Origin: Hyella patelloides LEGE 07179
Lineage (GTDB): Bacteria; Cyanobacteriota; Cyanobacteriia; Cyanobacteriales; Xenococcaceae
Reading direction: 5' to 3'
DNA length: 64,000 nt
Assembly: GCF_900659865.1 (NCBI RefSeq)
Contig: NZ_LR213769.1
Location: 1 to 64,000 of the forward strand
Positions 19,587-27,832 of this stretch are shown here, piece after piece. The notes under the pieces were generated by a model, which did no database searches, had not been told where the DNA came from, and saw only the letters and a list, made by a program, of their open reading frames with translations. Position numbers and translations under genes: made by a program. Within the stretch, counting starts at the first letter, position 1. The number at the start of each line of letters is the position of its first letter.

Positions 19587-22500
19587 ACAGTATCAATGAT
19601 TTTTTAATTAAGTTAAGTAATCTTGGTGTCAATCTCTGGCTCGAAACTATTACTCAGTCTGGGGTAGAAACTTTTAAGCTAAAATATAGCGCACCTAAAG
19701 AAGCTATGACTCCTGTTTTACTTTCAGAATTGAAAGAACGTAAAGCAGAAGTTATCCAATTTTTACAAGCCAATCAGAATCTTGATTCTACCGAGCAACC
19801 AATTCAGCCTGTACCCAGAGACGGCAACTTACCATTATCATTTGCTCAACAAAGACTCTGGTTTATCGACCAATTAGAAGGGAAGAGTGCTACTTACAAT
19901 TGGCCCTATACTTTGCGTTTTAAGGGGGATTTGAACCTTTCGGCACTGGAAAAAAGCTTGAGCGAAATTGTCCGCAGACATGAAGCCTTACGCACCACTT
20001 TTGCCATAGTAAACAGCACCCCAACACAAAAGATTCACCCTCCTCAACCTATCAAATTACCAGTATTAGATTTACAGTCTTTACCAGAATCGGGGAGGGA
20101 AGCAGAAGCCCAACAGTTAATTACTAAAGAACAAAAACAACCTTTCGATCTAGTCCAAGACCGTTTATTGCGGGTGATGTTGGTGCGTTTAAGCCCAGAT
20201 AATCACTTGTTTTCTCTCACCATGCACCATATTGTTGCTGATGGCTGGTTTTATAGTATCTTCATGAGAGAATTAACGGCTTTGTATGAAGCGTTTTGTG
20301 AAGGTAAACCCTCTCCTCTCGATGAATTACCCCTTCAGTATGCAGATTTTGCTGCTTGGCAACGAGAGTATTTTCAAGGAGAAGTACTGCAACGCCAGGT
20401 TAACTATTGGAAGCAGAAATTAGCAGGAATTCCGACCTTATTAGAGTTACCAAGCGATCGCCCATACCCAACTCTACAAACTTTTACAGGGGATAAACAT
20501 CTTTTTCACCTTAACCAGCACCTAACCCGTGAGCTTAGAGACTTAAGCAAAAAGTCAGGAACAACTTTGTTTATTACTCTCCTAGCTGCTTTTGCTACTT
20601 TACTTTATCGCTATAGTGGTCAACCAGATGTTGTAGTGGGTTCGCCCATAGCTAATCGCAATCGCAGTGAAATTGAAGGAATAATCGGTTTCTTTGTCAA
20701 TACTTTAGCTTTCCGCACTAAATTTGACGATAATCCTACTTTTTCCGAGTTGCTAACTCAGGTAAGACAAACTGCTTTAGATGCTTATGAATATCAAGAT
20801 TTACCCTTCGAGAAACTAGTAGAAGAACTAAAACCAGAGAGAACCCTGAGTCATTCTCCTGTGTTCCAAACCATGTTTATCTTACAAAATTTCCCTCTAC
20901 CAAAATTGTCCATGTCTGGTCTAGATATCTCGATATTAGAGCCAGATAATTCCACGGCTAAATTTGATTTAACTTTAGAAATTCGTGAAGTCAATCCAGA
21001 ATTGACTACAGCCTTAGAATACAATCGTCAGCAGGGAATTGAAGATGGATTAATTGGCACGCTGGAATATAACATCGACTTATTTGATGCTGCCACGATT
21101 TCTAGAATGGCAGAACATTTCCAAATCTTACTAGAAGCAATTGTTACTAATCCCCATCAGCCAGTTAACCAATTACCCATACTCACAGCAGCAGAACAAA
21201 ACAAATTATTAATAGAGTGGAATGATACTAAAACAGATTACTCCGAGATCTGCATTCATCATTTATTTGAAACACAGGTAGCTAAAACCCCCAATGCAGT
21301 AGCAGTTAAGTTTGCAGAGCGAGAATTAACCTACAAAGAATTAAATCAACAAGCCAATCAACTCGCTCATTATCTGCAAAATTCAGGAGTAAAACCAGAA
21401 GAATTAGTCGGTATTTGTGTTGAGCGTTCAGTAGAAACAGTCTTAGGTATTTTAGCCACACTCAAAGCAGGAGGAGCGTATTTACCCCTAGACCCAGACT
21501 ATCCCCCTGAACGTTTAGCTTATATGCTGGATGATGCACAAGTAAAAGTGTTGTTGACGCAGCAAAATTTATTGACTAAACTGCCCAACAGTCAAACTCA
21601 AATAATTTGCTTAGACCAAGATAAACACAAAATTAGACAAGAAAGTCCAGAGAATTTAACTTCTGAGGTACAAGGAGATAGTTTAGCTTATGTAATCTAT
21701 ACTTCAGGGTCGACAGGTAAACCCAAAGGAGTCCAGGTAGTCCATCGGGCGGTGAATCGCTTGGTGCTTAATACCAACTATATTGATTTAAAACCTGGTC
21801 ACAAAATTGCTCAAGTCTCCAATCCCTCTTTTGATGCTGCTACCTTTGAGATCTGGGGAGCATTACTCAATGGATGTACTTTAGTCGGAATTTCTAGAGA
21901 AGTAACCCTTTGTCCACAAAACTTTGCTGTGGCACTTCAAGAAAAACAGATCGACACAATGTTTATCACGACTGCTTTGTTTAATCTGATGTCTAGCGAA
22001 GTGCCAGGAGCGTTCAAATCAATAAAAAATCTTCTATTTGGCGGGGAAATAGCTAATCCTAGCTTGATTAAAAAGGTATTAGAAAATAGTCCACCAAAGC
22101 GATTACTTCATGTTTATGGTCCGACAGAAAATACTACCTTTAGCTGTTGGTACGAAATAACTAAAAATACTTCCTTTGATAATTCTGTTCCTATCGGTCA
22201 GGCAATTTCTAGTACTCAGGTTTATATTTTAGATAATCATCTGCAACCTGTTCCTGTGGGCATTCCTGGTGAACTATATGTTGGTGGAGACGGTCTTGCC
22301 AGAGGATATTTAAACCGCGATAACTTAACATCCGAGAAGTTTATCTCTAATCCTTTCAGCAATCAAGCAGATGCTTGTCTGTACAAAACTGGTGACATTG
22401 TTCGCTATTTAGCCGATGGCAACATAGAATTTCTGGGACGTATTGACAATCAGGTTAAGATTCGGGGTTTCCGTATTGAGTTGGGAGAAGTTGAAGCTAC

Positions 22501-24727
22501 CTTAGCAAAATATTCTGGAATAGAACAGAGTGTGGTCGTCGTTAGAGAAGATGTACCAGGAGATAAGCGTTTAGTTGCTTATGTTTTACCAGATCGCCCT
22601 CAGCAAACCACTACCGCAGAACTGCGTAGTTTCCTTCAAGATAAATTACCAAACTACATGGTGCCTGGAATTTTCGTAATGGTGGAGGAAATGCCTTTAA
22701 CTCCCAATGGTAAGATAGACCGCAGTGCTTTGCCCGCACCCGCGCTAACTGAGTTTCAGAGAGAAGTAACTTTTATTGCTCCGAGAGATGAAATAGAAAT
22801 CCGTCTTACCAGGATTTGGTCGAAAATATTTGGTATTAAGCAGATTGGTTTGAGGGATAATTTCTTTGAACTGGGGGGACATTCCTTACTAGCTGTCCGT
22901 TTGTTTGCTGCGATTGAAAAATCTTTTAAACAAAGAATTCCTCTGGCTAAGATTTTCACTGCACCAACTATTGAGGAGTTGGCTGATATTCTGCGTCAAC
23001 AAGAAACACCAAATCATAATTCTGCTATTGTACCTATTCAACCCCAAGGCAATAAAACACCTCTGTTTTGCGTCCATTCAGGCTATGGAGAAATTCTACT
23101 GTATCAAAATTTAGCATTTCGTCTCGATCCAGATAGACCAGTTTATGGACTGTTGGCAAAAGGTGCGGATGGACAAATAGCAGGGGTTACCAGTATTGAA
23201 GAAATGGCAACCTATTATGTCGAAGAAATACAAGCTCTCCAGCCTGAAGGTCCTTATTTTTTAGCTGGCGTTTGCATCGGCGGTACAATTGCTATAGAAA
23301 TGGCAAGAAAACTAAAGGCTAAGGGAGAAAATGTTCCACTGGTAGCCGTATTTGGTACTGCTCCCTTAAACTTTTCAGAATTCTCACGTAGTAGTCAATC
23401 CCCACTTTCACGTAGTAGTCAATCTACCAAGAGAAAGCTGATTTCCTATGCCAATTTTTTTGCTCAACTCACCTTACAAGAGAAAATAGTTCATTTTGTG
23501 GACAAAATCTATGAAAAGATTGAATATCGGCTTTCTATGTCTAAAAAAGTACTAGAACCATACAAATATAAGCTATATCAAAAGACAGAAACTCCTTTAT
23601 CCCAAGACTTACAACGTTTTCAGGTTTATCAGATTAACAGCAAAGCTCAAAATAATTTTGAACAAAAAGCGTTCGATGGTAAGTTAATTTCTTTTTGGGC
23701 AAGTTTAGATAAGCGATTTTCTCTTGCTCAACAACAACACTGGATTAAAATTGCCACAGGAGGGGTAAAACTTTATGATTTACCTGAAGTACATATCGAA
23801 CGCGCTCTTAATAGTCCTGATATTCAGAATATAGCTGACACCCTTAGACAAGAATTAGATGCTGCTGAAGCACATATTAATAGCACCAAAACCGCAGACA
23901 TAGAACAACGAGAGCAAAAAAGCGTAATCTCTCAGTTGCAACAACACCAATCTTGGTCATCGTTAATTCCCATTCAACCTCATGGTTCTAAACCACCTTT
24001 ATTTTGTATTCATGGTAGTGAGGGGGTTAACTGCGGTGAACCTTTATATGGCTACGACTTAGCACGTTACCTCGACTCTGACCAACCAGTTTACGGACTG
24101 CGAGCAGTGGGATTAGATGGCAAGACTAATCCCCTCAACACAATTGAAGATATGGCTGCCAAATATCTTGAGGAAATATTTGCTATGTATCCTTCTGAGC
24201 CATATTTACTATTAGCTCCAGATATTGGAGGTTTAATCGCTTTTGAGATGGCACAACAACTTTCTGTTCAAGGGAAGCAAGTACCACTACTGGCAATAAT
24301 CAATACCTTAGCTCCAAACTCTGATTCTTTATTAGCTAATAGTGTTGTTGGTTTCTCAAGTAAGGTTAATCAGTTTAAGCAATCAATAGTAAATCTCCAG
24401 CAAGAAACACAATGCAAGTTTATTAAGACTTTTAAACCTCAACCTCTTTCCAAAGATTTGCGCTATTTTTCGATTCAGCGATCGCTAATACAAGCTCAGA
24501 AACAATACCAGGCTAACCTATATAAAAATACCTTGACTCTATTTCGCTCTCCAGAAATAGCGGGTAATCTATCAGCAGATTTAGGTTGGAATCAATCGAT
24601 CGATCGCGAGCTAGAAATATACGATATATCAGGAAACAATACTAATCTATTCAAGCAGCCCAATATTCAATATTTTGCTCGACAATTGGAAGATTGTTTA
24701 AAGAAAGCTTCAGGAGAAAAGTCATGA
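19583..24727 (+). CDS. NRPS termination module: docking-C-A(Ile/Val)-T-TE-TE
   Basis: 1714 residues. Residues 1-60 match a TubC-type N-terminal docking domain (FLIKLSNLGVNLWLE...LLSELKERKAEVIQFL). The condensation domain has HHIVADG at 215. The A domain (P-loop at 706) gives the code D-A-F-F-L-G-V-T-F-K, which I read as Ile, possibly Val. Carrier serine 1101. Two thioesterase domains follow. TE1 (about 1150-1430) has GVCIGG, with Cys1231 in place of the nucleophilic Ser and His1404 in LPEVH; the usual post-beta-6 Asp position reads Gly. TE2 (about 1450-1710) has APDIGG, with Asp1547 in place of Ser; Asn stands at the usual Asp position and Asn1686 at the His position, so it looks catalytically dead. 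TE1 should release or cyclise the product. The start overlaps the previous stop (ATGA), as does its own stop with the next gene. Confidence 0.93.
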   Translation: MNSINDFLIKLSNLGVNLWLETITQSGVETFKLKYSAPKEAMTPVLLSELKERKAEVIQFLQANQNLDSTEQPIQPVPRDGNLPLSFAQQRLWFIDQLEGKSATYNWPYTLRFKGDLNLSALEKSLSEIVRRHEALRTTFAIVNSTPTQKIHPPQPIKLPVLDLQSLPESGREAEAQQLITKEQKQPFDLVQDRLLRVMLVRLSPDNHLFSLTMHHIVADGWFYSIFMRELTALYEAFCEGKPSPLDELPLQYADFAAWQREYFQGEVLQRQVNYWKQKLAGIPTLLELPSDRPYPTLQTFTGDKHLFHLNQHLTRELRDLSKKSGTTLFITLLAAFATLLYRYSGQPDVVVGSPIANRNRSEIEGIIGFFVNTLAFRTKFDDNPTFSELLTQVRQTALDAYEYQDLPFEKLVEELKPERTLSHSPVFQTMFILQNFPLPKLSMSGLDISILEPDNSTAKFDLTLEIREVNPELTTALEYNRQQGIEDGLIGTLEYNIDLFDAATISRMAEHFQILLEAIVTNPHQPVNQLPILTAAEQNKLLIEWNDTKTDYSEICIHHLFETQVAKTPNAVAVKFAERELTYKELNQQANQLAHYLQNSGVKPEELVGICVERSVETVLGILATLKAGGAYLPLDPDYPPERLAYMLDDAQVKVLLTQQNLLTKLPNSQTQIICLDQDKHKIRQESPENLTSEVQGDSLAYVIYTSGSTGKPKGVQVVHRAVNRLVLNTNYIDLKPGHKIAQVSNPSFDAATFEIWGALLNGCTLVGISREVTLCPQNFAVALQEKQIDTMFITTALFNLMSSEVPGAFKSIKNLLFGGEIANPSLIKKVLENSPPKRLLHVYGPTENTTFSCWYEITKNTSFDNSVPIGQAISSTQVYILDNHLQPVPVGIPGELYVGGDGLARGYLNRDNLTSEKFISNPFSNQADACLYKTGDIVRYLADGNIEFLGRIDNQVKIRGFRIELGEVEATLAKYSGIEQSVVVVREDVPGDKRLVAYVLPDRPQQTTTAELRSFLQDKLPNYMVPGIFVMVEEMPLTPNGKIDRSALPAPALTEFQREVTFIAPRDEIEIRLTRIWSKIFGIKQIGLRDNFFELGGHSLLAVRLFAAIEKSFKQRIPLAKIFTAPTIEELADILRQQETPNHNSAIVPIQPQGNKTPLFCVHSGYGEILLYQNLAFRLDPDRPVYGLLAKGADGQIAGVTSIEEMATYYVEEIQALQPEGPYFLAGVCIGGTIAIEMARKLKAKGENVPLVAVFGTAPLNFSEFSRSSQSPLSRSSQSTKRKLISYANFFAQLTLQEKIVHFVDKIYEKIEYRLSMSKKVLEPYKYKLYQKTETPLSQDLQRFQVYQINSKAQNNFEQKAFDGKLISFWASLDKRFSLAQQQHWIKIATGGVKLYDLPEVHIERALNSPDIQNIADTLRQELDAAEAHINSTKTADIEQREQKSVISQLQQHQSWSSLIPIQPHGSKPPLFCIHGSEGVNCGEPLYGYDLARYLDSDQPVYGLRAVGLDGKTNPLNTIEDMAAKYLEEIFAMYPSEPYLLLAPDIGGLIAFEMAQQLSVQGKQVPLLAIINTLAPNSDSLLANSVVGFSSKVNQFKQSIVNLQQETQCKFIKTFKPQPLSKDLRYFSIQRSLIQAQKQYQANLYKNTLTLFRSPEIAGNLSADLGWNQSIDRELEIYDISGNNTNLFKQPNIQYFARQLEDCLKKASGEKS
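23384..23424. repeat. 17-bp direct repeat in TE1 (period 24 bp)
   Basis: TCACGTAGTAGTCAATC occurs at 23384-23400 and 23408-23424. The 24-bp period duplicates eight codons (SRSSQSPL-SRSSQST) in the region after the TE1 core where the flexible lid begins. Confidence 0.8.
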
Positions 24728-25560
24728 TCTTAACGAAGCTAAAAACCAAAGTTCCCGACGTTCAAAAATTAGCAATCAAGTTGTTTTTTAGTAAAACCGC
24801 AATTCTCGTCTATCAGATGGGAAAAGTTGGTTCAACAACAGTTTATTTCTCTCTCAAAAAACAATTTTTGTTTACTCCAGTTTTTCATGTTCATTGTTTA
24901 GGAGAACGCGCACTAAAAGAGCAGGAAAAAGCTTATCAAGCTGTTGGCAAAATGCCTAGCCAGGTAAGACATTTAAGACATGGGAACTTTCTGCGTAACC
25001 AACTTAATGAATCAGCAATTATCAAATGGAAGATTATAACCTTAGTCAGAGACCCAATTATCAGAGAAATCTCAATATTTTTTCAGCAAAAAGAGCATAG
25101 ATTTCCTAATGGTATTGATACCAATGAAATAATTGATATTTTACAACAAAAATTTGCATCTTTTAAAGAGTCAACTGATTATGTATGTACCTGGTTTGAA
25201 CGGGAAATAAAAAGCAATTTTAATGTTAATGTTTATGATTTTTGGTTTGATAAACAAAAAGGATATTGTATGATAAATAAAGAAAATATAGGAATTTTAA
25301 TTATTAGACTGGAAGACTTAAATAATTGTTTTAATACAGCAACAAAAAAATTTTTCAGTATCAATAAAAATCTCGATTTAAGAGCCGAAAATGTTGCTAG
25401 CTACAAGGAATATAAAGCTCAATATATCGAAGCGATCGCCAAAATTAAAATTCCTAGAGATGTTTGCGAATTAATTTATTCATCTAGATACGCCAAACAT
25501 TTTTACAGCGATGAAATGCTTAATAAGCTGATCGAAAAATGGACTAAAGAATCAAAATAA
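24724..25560 (+). CDS. Sulfotransferase-like tailoring protein
   Basis: About 278 residues from the ATG at 24724, chosen because it forms an ATGA overlap with the preceding stop and has AGGAG about eight bases upstream; an in-frame ATG at 24694 lies inside the NRPS gene. Near the N terminus VYQMGKVGSTTVY (residues 29-41) resembles the 5'-phosphosulfate-binding loop of PAPS-dependent sulfotransferases, and LVRDPIIREIS (107-117) resembles the 3'-phosphate-binding motif. It is translationally coupled to the NRPS genes, so it probably sulfates a hydroxyl of the product: the Thr side chain, the beta-hydroxyl left by the KR, or an acyl hydroxyl. Its coding DNA is more AT-rich than the megasynthase genes. 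A polysaccharide-modifying role is the alternative. Confidence 0.7.
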   Translation: MILTKLKTKVPDVQKLAIKLFFSKTAILVYQMGKVGSTTVYFSLKKQFLFTPVFHVHCLGERALKEQEKAYQAVGKMPSQVRHLRHGNFLRNQLNESAIIKWKIITLVRDPIIREISIFFQQKEHRFPNGIDTNEIIDILQQKFASFKESTDYVCTWFEREIKSNFNVNVYDFWFDKQKGYCMINKENIGILIIRLEDLNNCFNTATKKFFSINKNLDLRAENVASYKEYKAQYIEAIAKIKIPRDVCELIYSSRYAKHFYSDEMLNKLIEKWTKESK

Positions 25561-25694
25561 AAAACTAGGCTATTTATCTTCGCCTTCGGCTCGAAGTCAG
25601 AAATAGGAAGTCGTGACGTCAGTCGTTTTTTTAGTAACGATGCTTTATTGGTTGACTTTCTATTTCTAGACGAAGAAATTGGGTTCGGTGACCC

Positions 25695-25713
25695 CCGCTA
25701 AAAACTTTAGCGG
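25695..25713. repeat. Perfect 8-bp stem hairpin downstream of the NRPS operon
   Basis: CCGCTAAA-aac-TTTAGCGG. It lies about 135 bases after the sulfotransferase stop. It could act as a transcription stop or RNA processing structure, but no T-run follows, so a classical terminator is not supported. Confidence 0.5.
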
Positions 25714-25756
25714 TCTTCAGTTACTGGCGGGTTCAATCCCCCAAGTTTACTGGCAA

Positions 25757-25796
25757 TTCTGACTTCTGACTTCTGACTTCTGACTTCTGACTTCTT
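25757..25796. repeat. Heptanucleotide tandem repeat (TTCTGAC)x5
   Basis: Five head-to-tail copies plus a partial one lie in the 298-bp gap between the sulfotransferase and the cupin gene. The rest of the gap holds the hairpin at 25695 and GC-rich repeat-like sequence near 25575-25625. Confidence 0.85.
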
Positions 25797-25858
25797 GAAG
25801 TCGGTTTACAACCTAATTTTTTTGATTAAACCTGTGGCAAACTATAACACTTAACATC

Positions 25859-26632
25859 ATGATTCACACAAATTCTCTTTTTCAAAGTAAACATTTTATG
25901 TCATTGCCCTGTAATGACGGAATGCTCAGTGATTTATCCCAAGACCAACATCCAACACAAGTTTATGCTTGGGGTTATCAGCACAAAGACCTCACTATTA
26001 ATGTCAAGGGTACTAGCTTGGGATTTGTATATAGTGGTCAAGCTGCGATTACTTTTACCCTTTCTGGTCGCGAACAGACATTTAATTTAGATGCGGGGAT
26101 GTACTTTAGTGTTCCTAATAATTTTTATATAAGTGACGGCTGTGGTTTTATTACCACTAGACTTGGTTATCAAGGCACATTTACGATCGGCGGGCCAATC
26201 GAGAAACAAGGACGCTTACTCTACATTGATGGTTGTTCTGATTCTCTGCTGATTCCCCCTGTTATTAAAGGCGACCCCTGTTTAAATTACTTACATTTTC
26301 CTCCCCATATTGGTCAAACTCGTCATACACATCCATCTATGCGAGTGGGTATTGTTGCCAAAGGCAGAGGAAGATGTGTTGTACCCAGCAATGATGATGG
26401 TACAGGGTCAGATATTACTATTCCCTTGATACCAGGTAATGTTTTTATTATCCCTACTGATGGTCATCATAGTTTCTTTACTGATGATAGCGAGATGGAT
26501 GTAATTGCTTATCATCCTGATAGTGATACTGGTCCGACTCACAACGATCATCCGATGATTAATCGCACTATTGTTGATGGTGTATCTGCTGCCCATATTC
26601 AGGAAATTCGCACAGCTAAGATAGGCTTGTAG
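25859..26632 (+). CDS. Bicupin-like protein
   Basis: 257 residues that look like two cupin barrels. The first (about 40-120) has SLGFVYSGQAAITF and a DAGMYFSVP turn. The second (about 145-235) has IGQTRHTHPSMRVGIVAKG, with the HTH pair expected to bind a metal, and PLIPGNVFIIPTDGHHSFF with a further His. Cupins of this sort are metal-dependent isomerases, oxygenases or sensors; the reaction cannot be told. It lies co-directionally 298 bases after the NRPS/sulfotransferase operon and before a dioxygenase, which suggests a tailoring or regulatory role in the cluster, but it may have its own promoter. Confidence 0.7.
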   Translation: MIHTNSLFQSKHFMSLPCNDGMLSDLSQDQHPTQVYAWGYQHKDLTINVKGTSLGFVYSGQAAITFTLSGREQTFNLDAGMYFSVPNNFYISDGCGFITTRLGYQGTFTIGGPIEKQGRLLYIDGCSDSLLIPPVIKGDPCLNYLHFPPHIGQTRHTHPSMRVGIVAKGRGRCVVPSNDDGTGSDITIPLIPGNVFIIPTDGHHSFFTDDSEMDVIAYHPDSDTGPTHNDHPMINRTIVDGVSAAHIQEIRTAKIGL

Positions 26633-26813
26633 AGAATATTCTACTAACTTAAAGTCATAATCCCACACTTACTTGGTAACAGTCGTTGAGGAGAGAATTC
26701 GTCAAATCTTTCTAGGGTAAAAATTATCTCAAACAGTATTCATTAAAGGATTTGTGGTAAGTTAGCCTGATGTGACTTTTTAGCATGACCTTTTCGTTAG
26801 TCTAAAATAAATA

Positions 26814-27758
26814 ATGCAATATTTAACCAACTTAAATTTCTCAAGTATGCCTAACTATTTAAAACGATTTGAGGCGAAATGGAGAAGATATTATGGATGG
26901 GCTATTGCAGATTATAAATGGTTTTTCATGTTTTTCTTGAGCCGATTTAAGTTCATTCGCAATTTGTCGGCATATTTTTTCTGTCAACCTCATGAAAGCC
27001 AAAAAAGCTGTCAAGAAATTTCTTGTTTAGACAACATTGAGGAAGATGAAATTGTTGACTTTTTAAACAAAGATGGTCTTTATGTAGGAATTAATTTACC
27101 CAGTAAGCTGGTTAAACAAATCCATAATTACGTTAATGTTTCAAGTTGTTATGGAAATGAACAACCTCAATTTTCTTTTCCTTATATGGACAAAGAAATA
27201 GCAGAGAAGAAGTATAATGAAACCTTTATTATTGGTGACTATCCTGATGTTAGTGAGGATTGTCTAGCTGTAAGACAACTGGAAAAAGATCCTAAGTTGT
27301 TAGAGATTGCTAGCTTATACTTAAATGCTAAGCCCGTACATTTATCTACCAAACTGTGGTGGAGTTATGCCACGGAAGTACCAATTAGCGATCGCTTGAA
27401 TTTTGCTCAGGTATTTTTTCATTACGATCTTCTCGACTATCACTCCATACAATTTTTCTTTTATTTAACCGATGTGGAGCTATCTAGTGGCCCTCATGTC
27501 TGTGTTCTTAGAAGTCATCAAAATAAAAAACTTACTCATCAACTTTCCTGTTTTACTGGACGTTCCGATCGAGATATCATTAACTACTATGGCACTGATA
27601 ATCTCAAGTTCGTATACGGGGAAGCTGGTTTAGGATTTGTGGAAGATCCTTACTGTTTTCATAAAGGAATTCCCCCAAGTCGGAAGAATCGCTTAATGCT
27701 CAAGATAGCATTTGGTGTCAATAATTATCGAATTCGTAGTCGAGCTAGAAAGGCATAA
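26814..27758 (+). CDS. PhyH-type Fe(II)/2-oxoglutarate dioxygenase
   Basis: 314 residues. The N-terminal 70 residues are basic and hydrophobic, with no recognised domain. The rest has the facial triad of phytanoyl-CoA-dioxygenase-like enzymes: FHYD (His203, Asp205), a distal His283 in CFHKG, and Arg293 in NRLMLKIAFG, which would hold 2-oxoglutarate. SSGPHVCVLRSH matches the family's central strand. These enzymes hydroxylate (rarely desaturate, halogenate or epoxidise) carbon chains or amino-acid side chains. In this cluster the substrate could be the fatty acyl starter or an amino acid; a new hydroxyl would also be a sulfation site. No strong ribosome binding site is seen ahead of the chosen start. 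Confidence 0.72.
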   Translation: MQYLTNLNFSSMPNYLKRFEAKWRRYYGWAIADYKWFFMFFLSRFKFIRNLSAYFFCQPHESQKSCQEISCLDNIEEDEIVDFLNKDGLYVGINLPSKLVKQIHNYVNVSSCYGNEQPQFSFPYMDKEIAEKKYNETFIIGDYPDVSEDCLAVRQLEKDPKLLEIASLYLNAKPVHLSTKLWWSYATEVPISDRLNFAQVFFHYDLLDYHSIQFFFYLTDVELSSGPHVCVLRSHQNKKLTHQLSCFTGRSDRDIINYYGTDNLKFVYGEAGLGFVEDPYCFHKGIPPSRKNRLMLKIAFGVNNYRIRSRARKA

Positions 27759-27832
27759 TTATACATATTTTTCTGGTCTATTACTAATTTGCTCAAAGAT
27801 CGTACTTTTAGTTTTTTAATTTAAGTTGATAT

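Noticed and set aside
24694-24723. Earlier start for the sulfotransferase-like gene
   Set aside because: It would lie inside the NRPS coding sequence; the ATG at 24724 has AGGAG and the ATGA overlap used twice in this operon.
25681-25750. tRNA-like look (GGGTTCGGTGACCC and GGGTTCAATCCCC)
   Set aside because: Two T-arm-like pieces exist, but no acceptor stem, D-arm or anticodon arm at the right spacing could be drawn.
25757-25796. Tandem repeats as a possible CRISPR array
   Set aside because: Seven-base units without spacers; no CRISPR repeat-spacer pattern or cas gene anywhere in the window.
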